This document shows positions 15,819 through 23,048 of a stretch of DNA of 30,805 bases, piece by piece. Position 1 is the stretch's first letter, and every line of letters starts with the position of its first letter. The translations under genes were made by a program, and so were the position numbers. The stretch is from positions 1 through 30,805 of the forward strand of contig JAUWBQ010000004.1 in NCBI GenBank assembly GCA_030601645.1, given 5' to 3'. Source of the DNA: Candidatus Bathyarchaeota archaeon (GTDB lineage: Archaea > Thermoproteota > Bathyarchaeia > TCS64). The notes below the pieces were generated by a model, which worked only from the letters and a program-made list of their open reading frames with translations, ran no database searches and was not told the origin of the DNA.

Positions 15819-17126
15819 TCATTTCTCCTTCATGCAGACGTCTGCGATCGTCAGCGTCAGGACCTTGGCGCAGTCCACTATCTGCGAGATCGGGCACCAC
15901 TGGCCCAGCCATACATCTTCTGTCGTGGGGCCCGGGCCGTAGCTGATGGCTTTGGACCCCGCCTTGAAGAGGTGCCCGCTGTCGTTTGAGGCATAGGCGC
16001 CCCCCGTTACGATCCCGATGGACTCGGGGGGGATGCGCCCCACCTTCCGCGGGGGCGAGCCTGTCACGTACTCGTGGTTGCTTGCCAGGGTCTTGACGAT
16101 GAACTCGTCCTCAGACGTTGCGCAAGGGGGGAGTCCGTCCGCCGGGCGATGAATGCTTGGGGGGAGCCTCTCTCCGACCTCCAGTTCATACACGAAGTCG
16201 GGATCCTCTGCCCTCATGCGCTCTAGAATGGCCTTCAGATCTTCCCCGATGCTCTCCGGGGTCATTCCAACGCCGTAGCGAACATCCACTCCAATACTGC
16301 AGATGTCGGGCACGAAGTTCACAGCCTGCTTGTACTCCTCGCCAAGCCCTCCCTGGATCCAGCCGATGTTCAATCGCGGGAGACCGGGGAGCTCCGGGTC
16401 TGGGGTCGGATCCGTAAATCCTATCCCGAACCTCGTCTTCTCTACCGGTGTGAGAATCAGGGGTCTCAGGGTCTCGATGACCTTTATCGTCTTATCGATC
16501 GCGCTGACGTTCTTGGCATAGTGCTTCGCGGACTGGTGGATGGAGACGCCCTTGGTCGTAATCTTGATGTTCACCATCCCTGACATGTGGGTTCTTATGC
16601 AGAGTATGGAGGGCTCCGTCACGATCGTGGTGTCCGGCACAATCCCCTTCTCCACGAGGTAATAGGAGCCCGATGATCCCTCACCCAGCTCGCCCACCAC
16701 CGGGGCTATTATGAGGTCGCCCTTCAGCTCAATGCCGGCCCTCTTCGCAGCGACGGCCGCCATGAGCATGGAGGCCACCCCGGCCTTCATGTTGGCTATC
16801 CCGTGCCCGTAGAGTCTGTCCCCCTCGACCCTGGGTGTCCACGGGTCCTCAATCCCCAAGGGGAGCTTGTCAACATCAATGTGGCCGTTGAGCATGAGGG
16901 AGTAGCCGTTGCCGGTCCCCTTGATTATTCCTAGGGGCTGGAGCCTCCCTGGGTCCACCTCCGTGAGCTCGGTCTCGATGCCGTTGTCCTCCAAGAACTT
17001 GGCCACGAACTTCGCCGCCTGGGTCTCGTCGCCCGAGAGGCTAGGTATGGATATCAGGTCTTTGGCAAGCTGCAGGACCTCCTCGTCCTTAACAAAGGAG
17101 AGGAGCCTATCTTTCTCAGATGTCAT
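15819..17126 (-). CDS. M20-family deacylase, Asn-variant subgroup
   Basis: A 435-residue M20 protein. His82 and Asp84 (NGHID), Glu146 and Glu171 (TEPS) remain, but the bridging Asp of GRGxxDMKGG is Asn112 (GHGIANMKAG) and the second Glu of the Glu-Glu pair is Leu147 (VVGELGEG). The late metal-binding His aligns with Trp (LGQWCPIS). SNDSGHL near 382-388 replaces the usual TDxRxF segment. The same changes occur in the three paralogues at 18839-22968, so this is a shared design and not decay. Acyl- or carbamoyl-amino acids are likely substrates if it is active (inference). A leaderless promoter precedes ATG 17126. Confidence 0.85.
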   Translation of the reverse strand: MTSEKDRLLSFVKDEEVLQLAKDLISIPSLSGDETQAAKFVAKFLEDNGIETELTEVDPGRLQPLGIIKGTGNGYSLMLNGHIDVDKLPLGIEDPWTPRVEGDRLYGHGIANMKAGVASMLMAAVAAKRAGIELKGDLIIAPVVGELGEGSSGSYYLVEKGIVPDTTIVTEPSILCIRTHMSGMVNIKITTKGVSIHQSAKHYAKNVSAIDKTIKVIETLRPLILTPVEKTRFGIGFTDPTPDPELPGLPRLNIGWIQGGLGEEYKQAVNFVPDICSIGVDVRYGVGMTPESIGEDLKAILERMRAEDPDFVYELEVGERLPPSIHRPADGLPPCATSEDEFIVKTLASNHEYVTGSPPRKVGRIPPESIGIVTGGAYASNDSGHLFKAGSKAISYGPGPTTEDVWLGQWCPISQIVDCAKVLTLTIADVCMKEK

Positions 17127-17145
17127 GGAAAAACTGTCTTTGTTT

Positions 17146-17159
17146 CTTACTTAAATATG
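17146..17159 (-). promoter_or_regulatory. TATA box of the M20 gene at 15819-17126
   Basis: CATATTTAAGTAAG on the minus strand is centred 27 bases before ATG 17126, giving a leaderless transcript. Confidence 0.55.
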
Positions 17160-17301
17160 TGACGAGTAAGCTGATAACCGAAAAAGGAGTTATTTAGGAT
17201 GTAATAAATTATAAATCTAAACATGAGGATACTCCTGAAACGAAAACATGCAATGCAAGTTTAAACATTTATTTTAGATTATATCTCTCTTTAAAGCAAG
17301 A

Positions 17302-17311
17302 CCTTTTATTA
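17302..17311 (+). promoter_or_regulatory. TATA-like box of the amidohydrolase at 17345
   Basis: CCTTTTATTA is centred about 28 bases before GTG 17336 and 37 before ATG 17345, so either a leaderless GTG start or a 9-base leader with ATG is possible. Confidence 0.4.
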
Positions 17312-17344
17312 GTTACAATCGAATGAGTTGGCATTGTGACTAAC

Positions 17345-18712
17345 ATGGAGACAACGATCATAGAGAGAGGGATCGTGCTAACCAACGACGAGGAGTTCCG
17401 TATTCTCAAGAACGGGGCTGTTGTCGTCGAGGGAAACAAGATCGTCGACGTTGGTGATACAGACGAAATCAAGAGAAGACACTCGGTGGACGTTGTGATA
17501 GACGCTCACGGGAAGTTGTTGACCCCAGGATTCGTCGACGTACACATGCACACCAACATCGTCAGGAGCGCCAGCGCCAGCGTGTACAGCGACTACGCCA
17601 AGGGACTCGGAAGCGTGCACGACGTTTTCGACGAGGTCAGGACCCTTACGACACCTGAGACGGGGCGGGCCGAGGGGCTCCACGGTTACTCCGAGGCTCT
17701 GAGGTCGGGAATAACGACAATTCTGGATTTCTGCAGGCAGGGAGAAGCAAAGGGAAAGGCCGCAGAGGACATCGGCATAAGGGCCCGGATTGTGCCGATG
17801 ATCTACGACGTCTATAATCCTCCGGCTTGCTCTGAGAGGCTTGAGGACGTGACCAGGCTCGTGAACGACACACACGACAAGCCTGATCTCCGAGTCAAGT
17901 TCTGGTTCGGGTTCGACGGGACGGAGACGTGCAGCACCGAGTCCATCGACAGGATCGCCGAGGAGGCCAGAAAATATCCCGGGATCGACATGCACACCCA
18001 CAGCAACGAGTTCATGAGGGAGGTCAGCTACTGCAGGGGAAAGTTCGGCCTGGAACCCATCGCATACCTCGAGAAACACGGATGGACCGGGCCCAACGTG
18101 CTGATAGCCCACTGCGTCCACGTCTCCAAAGACGAGATAAAAATCATTGAGAAGACAGGCACCCGAGTGGCCTACCAACCACTGTGCAACAGCAGGACGG
18201 CCACCGGGGTCGCGCCCGTACCGGAGTTCCTGAGCAGAGGTATACCCGTCGGTATCGGGACGGATAACATGATGGGAGCCCCAATCAACATGCTCGAGGC
18301 GATGAGGGTGGCAGTGTACACCCAGAGAGTCATCCACAAAGACACAAGGGCGTTATCCAACATGCAGGCCTTCCACTTGGCGACGATGAGCGGCGCGAAG
18401 GCGCTGCGACTGGAGAACGAGATCGGCTCTCTGGAACCAGGGAAGAAGGCCGATATCGTCATGTTCAACCTTCGTAGATCCCACTTCACGCCCATGATAC
18501 TGAACGATAGAACCAACATCGTCACACAGCTTGTAGCGATGGCGACCGACAGAGACGTTGACAGCGTGATGGTCGATGGGAAGGTTGTACTGGAAAACGG
18601 CGAGTTCAAGACGATAGATGAGGCCGAGGTCATCGAGAACGCTGCCGCAAAATGCTTCGAGCTTCTGGAGAGCTCAGAAAAGATACTCTTACATCACAAA
18701 CGGATCATCTAG
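17345..18712 (+). CDS. Amidohydrolase of the cytosine/SAH-deaminase-like family
   Basis: A 455-residue amidohydrolase. Metal ligands are His67 and His69 (DVHMH), His219 in HTHSNE, His256 (IAHC) and Asp307 (GTDN). Unlike the relative at 9094-10485, the HxxE glutamate is present (Glu222), so deaminase or aminohydrolase chemistry is credible. The segment usually reading GPHAP is FGFDGTETC (188-196), indicating a different substrate pocket. C-terminal GSLEPGKKADIV is the usual family signature closing the small beta domain. It faces an M20 gene divergently and converges on another. GTG 17336 is an alternative start. Substrate unknown. Confidence 0.82.
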   Translation: METTIIERGIVLTNDEEFRILKNGAVVVEGNKIVDVGDTDEIKRRHSVDVVIDAHGKLLTPGFVDVHMHTNIVRSASASVYSDYAKGLGSVHDVFDEVRTLTTPETGRAEGLHGYSEALRSGITTILDFCRQGEAKGKAAEDIGIRARIVPMIYDVYNPPACSERLEDVTRLVNDTHDKPDLRVKFWFGFDGTETCSTESIDRIAEEARKYPGIDMHTHSNEFMREVSYCRGKFGLEPIAYLEKHGWTGPNVLIAHCVHVSKDEIKIIEKTGTRVAYQPLCNSRTATGVAPVPEFLSRGIPVGIGTDNMMGAPINMLEAMRVAVYTQRVIHKDTRALSNMQAFHLATMSGAKALRLENEIGSLEPGKKADIVMFNLRRSHFTPMILNDRTNIVTQLVAMATDRDVDSVMVDGKVVLENGEFKTIDEAEVIENAAAKCFELLESSEKILLHHKRII

Positions 18713-18734
18713 CGACAGCTAACTCCCTCAATAC

Positions 18735-18740
18735 TTTTTT
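18735..18740 (+). terminator. T6 tract after the amidohydrolase at 17345-18712
   Basis: ACTTTTTTCATCTTTTCC begins about 20 bases past the stop codon in the 126-base gap between convergent genes. Confidence 0.45.
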
Positions 18741-18838
18741 CATCTTTTCCGTGCCAATGCGTGGTCTAGAAGATATATTCGGTTTCTAATATGAGAAAAA
18801 TGGTGAAAGGAAGGATGTTTCTTTATCTCTTCCTTCGT

Positions 18839-20125
18839 CTAGGTGCAGAGATCTATTGTCGTCATGGCGTATACTTTGGCTACAGTGAGCATGTCGTCGA
18901 CAGCCATGTACTGCTCATCGAAGAAGCTGCCTCCGAGCTTCTCTGAGGTCTTGGCATTCTTGTTGCGTGGTCCGTAGGTTACCGAGATGATCCCCGCCTC
19001 GGACAGGTAGCCTGTGTCGTTCCCTGCGTGGGAGCCCAGGTGGTATCCGGCGCCGATCCCTTCCGGCTCCACTCCCCTAACCTGGACGTGGTTCTTCCTC
19101 ACAAGCTCCACGATCGGCTCGTCCACCGGTGTGTCACAAGGGGGCCTCACCAGTAGCGTTGTGTTCCAGGGGTCTCTGTAGGTATCCGGGGGGAGCTCGA
19201 TCTCGTACTCGAACTCGGGGTCCTCCTCCTTGATCGGATCCAGCACTTTCCGGAAATCGTTCACGACGCCCTCAGCCGTCATGCCTGGGACGGTCCGGAT
19301 GTCGCACCCCATCGTGCAGAAGTCGGGCGTGTATGAGACCCTCCATATCGTGTAGTCCCTCGTCACGCCCCCCAATATTGAGCTGTAGACCATGCGGGGG
19401 AGATCTGGGACCTCAGGCTTCGGCGTGTGTGTTAACTCTATGTTCTTCAGGGCTTTGATGACCTTGCACATTTTCTCGACCGCGTGGACCGGCTTTATCA
19501 CGTGGGTGTTCCCGACCCACACGGACTTGCCTATCGTGTTGATCAGCAACCTGATTACGCCCGCGGTGAACGTCCTTATCTTCAGGTCTGAGGGCTCCGG
19601 CACGAGGGCGTAGTCTGTCCGGTATCCGTGTTTCAGCAGATGGTATGTGCCCACTCCCCCCTGGAGCTCGCCGACGACTGGAGTGACCAGGATGTCTCCC
19701 TTCAGCGGAATCTTGGCCCTCTTCAGAGCTACCGCCGCGATCACCATGGCGGCCACCCCTCCCTTCATGTTTCCCACTCCCTGCCCGTAGAACCTCCCGT
19801 CCTCCACGAAGGGATCGAAGGGGTCCTTCCCCATACTCTTCCAGGACTCCACAGTGGCCATCGTCATCGGGTCGATGTCCGTGTGGCCGTTGAACATCAT
19901 GGAGGGTCCCTCGCCGCTCCCCCTGAGCCAGCCTAGGGGCTGGAAGCGCCCTGGCTCGACCTCCTGTATCTCCACTTCAAAGCCGTTTTTCCTCATATAG
20001 TCCGCGAGATACTCGTTCACAGGGGTCTCATCGGGGGGATAGCTCGGGAACCTCACGATACCCTTGGCGAGCTCAACCAGTTCGTCTTCATCGATATACT
20101 CTAAAACTTTCTTTTTCAAATCCAT
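18839..20125 (-). CDS. M20-family deacylase, Asn-variant subgroup (tandem copy 3)
   Basis: A 428-residue M20 protein and first from the left of three tandem paralogues. His81 and Asp83 (NGHTD) and Glu177 (PEPSD) remain. The bridging Asp is Asn119 (GQGVGNMKGG), the Glu-Glu pair is Glu153-Leu154 (VVGELQGG), and the late His position falls in DEQYMAVDD without His. The NDSGHL-type motif reads NDTGYL here. ATG 20125 is chosen over TTG 20128; the palindromic TATA box TTGTATACAA lies 27 bases upstream. The separate promoter and 177-base spacer suggest individual regulation and not an operon. Confidence 0.85.
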   Translation of the reverse strand: MDLKKKVLEYIDEDELVELAKGIVRFPSYPPDETPVNEYLADYMRKNGFEVEIQEVEPGRFQPLGWLRGSGEGPSMMFNGHTDIDPMTMATVESWKSMGKDPFDPFVEDGRFYGQGVGNMKGGVAAMVIAAVALKRAKIPLKGDILVTPVVGELQGGVGTYHLLKHGYRTDYALVPEPSDLKIRTFTAGVIRLLINTIGKSVWVGNTHVIKPVHAVEKMCKVIKALKNIELTHTPKPEVPDLPRMVYSSILGGVTRDYTIWRVSYTPDFCTMGCDIRTVPGMTAEGVVNDFRKVLDPIKEEDPEFEYEIELPPDTYRDPWNTTLLVRPPCDTPVDEPIVELVRKNHVQVRGVEPEGIGAGYHLGSHAGNDTGYLSEAGIISVTYGPRNKNAKTSEKLGGSFFDEQYMAVDDMLTVAKVYAMTTIDLCT

Positions 20126-20302
20126 CAAAATTATTCACTTTGTTTTCTTGTATACAATACGATATATATGTTTATTGCCTTTTAATAAGGGACTAATAAA
20201 AATTTTTATACTGTAACCATTTTATCTTCAATATAAGGCATCCAAATATTATGTAGATTCAATTTAAAGAAAATGGAGGTGTCTTCCGATCATTCACTCT
20301 TT
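20126..20302. promoter_or_regulatory. Promoter spacer upstream of the M20 gene at 18839-20125
   Basis: A very AT-rich 177-base gap. TTGTATACAA at 20148-20157 is the probable TATA box (leaderless). One TATCTTCA octamer, the motif repeated in 10486-10773, lies at 20223-20230. No small gene or RNA is evident. Confidence 0.45.
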
Positions 20303-21553
20303 TTATCTTTCATTGGTGTTGCAGATGTCGATTGCTGAGATCGCGAAGACCTTGGCCGTGGTCATTATCTGATGGATCTCCATGGAGTCCTCCCTCGACC
20401 CGTCTGTGTACTCGTAGTTGCGGAATATCGGCCCGTAGGTTGTCGCCTGGATCCCCGCTTCCTGCAGGTGGCCGCAGTCGTTGTAGGCGTACTGATGAGG
20501 CTGCGTCCAGACCACGCAGGGCTCGCCGGTAACGAGCTCGTGGTTCTCCGCCGCCACAGTGACCATCCTCGAGTCCTGGGGCAAGTTGCTGGGGGGAGCG
20601 AAGTGCTTGAAGATCGGCCATTCATCTGTGTACGTGGCGGGGGGTCCCTCCACCTTGAAATGGAAGTCGTCATCCTCCGTCTTAATGGCCTGTAGGGCCT
20701 TGACTATGTCCTCCCTGACGCTCTCCTCGGTCTGCCCTGGGACGGTCCTTACGTCGATGCCCATCGTGCACACCTCGGGGGAGCCCGGGGGGCACCTGAG
20801 GAAGCTGTGCTCCCAGCCGATCCCCCCGATGACCCCGCCGAAGTTTATCCTGGGGAGCTCCGGCTTCCCCGGGAAATATCTGTAGTCAAATTTCTTTTCG
20901 CGGCTCGCCTCCTTCAGAGCACGCCAGGCCTTCACCATTTTCTCGAAGGCGTCGACTCTCTTGTCCAGCCCGTATGTATGTATCAAGAACTCCGCGCATC
21001 CGGCCGTTGCGGTTCTTACCGTCAGACCGCTGGGCTCGGGAACGAGGGCGTAGTCGGTGACGACCCCGTTCTCGACCAGGAACTTCGATCCAACGCCCCC
21101 CTGGAGCTCTCCGACGACCGCGCACACCACGAGGTCGCCTTTTAGCTCGATCCCCGCCCTCTTCAGGGCGATGGCTGCAGCGACCATCGCCGCCACTCCT
21201 CCCTTCATGTTCTCGATGCCGTGCCCGTGGATATATCCCTCCCTGACGTATGGCTCATAGGGACCTTTCTTGGTCCACGTGTACATCAGGACGGGCCCGA
21301 CGTCGAGGTGGCCGTTGAACATCATGGATGCCCCCTCACCCGCGCCGTTCATTCTCCCGATTGTCTGGAGCCTGCCCGGCTCGACTTCCTGATATTCCAC
21401 CTCGAGTCCGTTCTCGGACATGAACTCGCCGAGAAACCTGGTGCACTCAGTCTCGTGTCCTGAATAACTTGGGAAGCTGCAGAGTTTCTTCGTTAACTCG
21501 ATGACTTCATCTTCTTTAATATGTTCTAAAACTCTTTTTTTTGGATCAGTCAT
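20303..21553 (-). CDS. M20-family deacylase, Asn-variant subgroup (tandem copy 2)
   Basis: A 416-residue M20 protein, middle one of three tandem paralogues. It has His82 and Asp84 (NGHLD), Asn115 instead of the bridging Asp (GHGIENMKGG), Glu149-Leu150 (VVGELQGG), Glu173 (PEPSG) and NDCGHL in the C-terminal half. The late metal His is apparently missing; a nearby His in MEIHQI does not align well. The substrate region differs from its neighbours, with PGKPELPRINFGG and a longer CPPGSPE insertion. This suggests the copies have diverged in specificity. A leaderless promoter precedes ATG 21553. Confidence 0.85.
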   Translation of the reverse strand: MTDPKKRVLEHIKEDEVIELTKKLCSFPSYSGHETECTRFLGEFMSENGLEVEYQEVEPGRLQTIGRMNGAGEGASMMFNGHLDVGPVLMYTWTKKGPYEPYVREGYIHGHGIENMKGGVAAMVAAAIALKRAGIELKGDLVVCAVVGELQGGVGSKFLVENGVVTDYALVPEPSGLTVRTATAGCAEFLIHTYGLDKRVDAFEKMVKAWRALKEASREKKFDYRYFPGKPELPRINFGGVIGGIGWEHSFLRCPPGSPEVCTMGIDVRTVPGQTEESVREDIVKALQAIKTEDDDFHFKVEGPPATYTDEWPIFKHFAPPSNLPQDSRMVTVAAENHELVTGEPCVVWTQPHQYAYNDCGHLQEAGIQATTYGPIFRNYEYTDGSREDSMEIHQIMTTAKVFAISAIDICNTNER

Positions 21554-21573
21554 AAATCTTTTCTGTTTGGTCT

Positions 21574-21586
21574 ATTTATATAAAAT
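21574..21586 (-). promoter_or_regulatory. TATA box of the M20 gene at 20303-21553
   Basis: ATTTTATATAAAT on the minus strand, centred 27 bases before ATG 21553; leaderless. Confidence 0.6.
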
Positions 21587-21687
21587 CTTCCTTCCTAATG
21601 GAATGTTATCCCCCTCATTCAATATGTATCTTCTAATTGGATACAAGAAAAAATCGAGGAAATTATGAGATTATGTTGATTGTGATG

Positions 21688-21693
21688 AAAAAA
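21688..21693 (-). terminator. T-rich terminator after the M20 gene at 21706-22968
   Basis: TTTTCTCTTTTTTCATC on the minus strand starts within 10 bases of the stop codon at 21706. Confidence 0.45.
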
Positions 21694-21705
21694 GAGAAAA
21701 TATGT

Positions 21706-22968
21706 CTATTTTTCCTTTGTACACACTTCGACGGCGGTCAACGCAAGCGTCTTTGCACAGTTTGTGATGTCTGCAAGCAGGACCCTATGATACCTCTCGG
21801 CTTCCGGAGCGCCCGGCGTCTGCTTCCCCCTGGGCCCATAGGACACTGATTCGACTCCGGCGTGTGACAGGTGCCCCGAATCATTTCCCGCCATCTGCAT
21901 TGGGAGCGGACCCACGACCGCTTTTTCTCCTAGGACAATCTCGTGGTTCTTAGCAACCACCTGGGCTATGTACGCGTCTGTGGGCGTGTTGCACGGCGGC
22001 ATGAAAGGGACGCCGGTGGTCTTCCAAGGTTCCTCGTAGGTAGCGGGGAAGGCGTCTATCACATATTTTAGTTCCGGGTCCTCGGCCTTCAATTCATCCA
22101 GGACGACCTTTACATCCTTTATCACGGACTCTGGGGTCTGACCGGGGACGGTCCTGATGTCAACCGCTATCGTGCACATGTCTGGCACGAAGGATATTCT
22201 CTGCAGGCTCGTCTTCTTCCCGATGCCGCCCAGGATTGCCCCGGGGACGATCCTAGGCAGGTGGGGCTTCCCCTCGAACGGCGTATAGGTGAATCTCTTC
22301 TCCAAGCCCATCTTCTTGATAGCTTTCCAGATCTTGTACATCTTCTCGACGGCGTCCACAGACTCCTGCTCGTACATGCTGCCTACGTGGGCTGCCTTTC
22401 CGAGAGTGCGGATCAGGAGGATGACGACCCCTGCTGTTGCCGTCCTGACTTTAAGGTCGCTCGGCTCGGGTACCACGGCGTAGTCCGTCAGGACGTTGTT
22501 CCTCACAAGATAATCCGTGCCTACGCCCATCTGTAGTTCGCCGACGACACACGCCACCACGAGGTCCCCCTTCAGCTGGATCCCAGACCGCTTCACTGCG
22601 ACTGCGGCGCTCACCATGGCCGCGACTCCCCCCTTCATGTTGCCGACTCCGTGGCCGTAGAAGGCTTCGTCGTCCATTTCTACCTTGAATGGGTCCTTCT
22701 TGTGATCTATCGTGAGTGCGTCTATGTCTATGTGGCCGTTGAACATCAACGATGCTCCTTCGCCGGTTCCCTTGATCCGGCCAACGACTTGGAACCTACC
22801 GGGCTCAACTTCCTGAAGCTCGGTGTCTAGCCCGTTTTCCTCCATGTATTTTAAAAGATATTCCGCCACCGGTCTTTCGTTCGGCGGAAAGCTCGGAATC
22901 TCCACGATTTCTTTACAAAGTTGGATTACTTCGTCGTCGTTTAAATACTCTAATACATCGGTAGTCAT
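21706..22968 (-). CDS. M20-family deacylase, Asn-variant subgroup (tandem copy 1, beside the importer)
   Basis: A 420-residue M20 protein. His79 and Asp81 (NGHID), Asn110 in place of the bridging Asp (GHGVGNMKGG), Glu144-Leu145 (VVGELQMG), Glu168 (PEPSD) and NDSGHL are visible. A His in ERYHRVLL lies near the late ligand position, so loss of that ligand is less certain here. The longer frame starting at 22992 is rejected because that ATG overlaps the TATA box TTTATAAA (22992-22999); the box is centred 27 bases before ATG 22968, and this start also matches the paralogues. It is divergent from the peptide-binding protein gene and shares an 80-base promoter gap with it, so co-regulation with import is likely (inference). 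Confidence 0.86.
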   Translation of the reverse strand: MTTDVLEYLNDDEVIQLCKEIVEIPSFPPNERPVAEYLLKYMEENGLDTELQEVEPGRFQVVGRIKGTGEGASLMFNGHIDIDALTIDHKKDPFKVEMDDEAFYGHGVGNMKGGVAAMVSAAVAVKRSGIQLKGDLVVACVVGELQMGVGTDYLVRNNVLTDYAVVPEPSDLKVRTATAGVVILLIRTLGKAAHVGSMYEQESVDAVEKMYKIWKAIKKMGLEKRFTYTPFEGKPHLPRIVPGAILGGIGKKTSLQRISFVPDMCTIAVDIRTVPGQTPESVIKDVKVVLDELKAEDPELKYVIDAFPATYEEPWKTTGVPFMPPCNTPTDAYIAQVVAKNHEIVLGEKAVVGPLPMQMAGNDSGHLSHAGVESVSYGPRGKQTPGAPEAERYHRVLLADITNCAKTLALTAVEVCTKEK

Positions 22969-23048
22969 TTTAACTCGATTATATCGAATCATTTATAAAG
23001 ATTTGTAGAAGTGATATCCATAACCTATAGGAAAAGTAGGTGTATAAA
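22969..23048. promoter_or_regulatory. Compact divergent promoter, M20 gene and importer
   Basis: TTTATAAA at 22992-22999 is a symmetric TATA box. On the minus strand it is 27 bases from ATG 22968. On the plus strand it predicts a start near 23022 and a leader of about 27 bases with AGGTG at 23038-23042, 6 bases before ATG 23049. One box may serve both genes. Confidence 0.45.

Noticed and set aside
17378..18337. Minus-strand open frame of 319 codons
   Set aside because: Fully antisense to the amidohydrolase at 17345-18712, whose metal-ligand motifs are unambiguous.
18839..22968. Possible pseudogenes among the M20 copies because of missing ligands
   Set aside because: All copies are full-length with promoters, and the same substitutions recur in all four, which points to a constrained subgroup and not decay.
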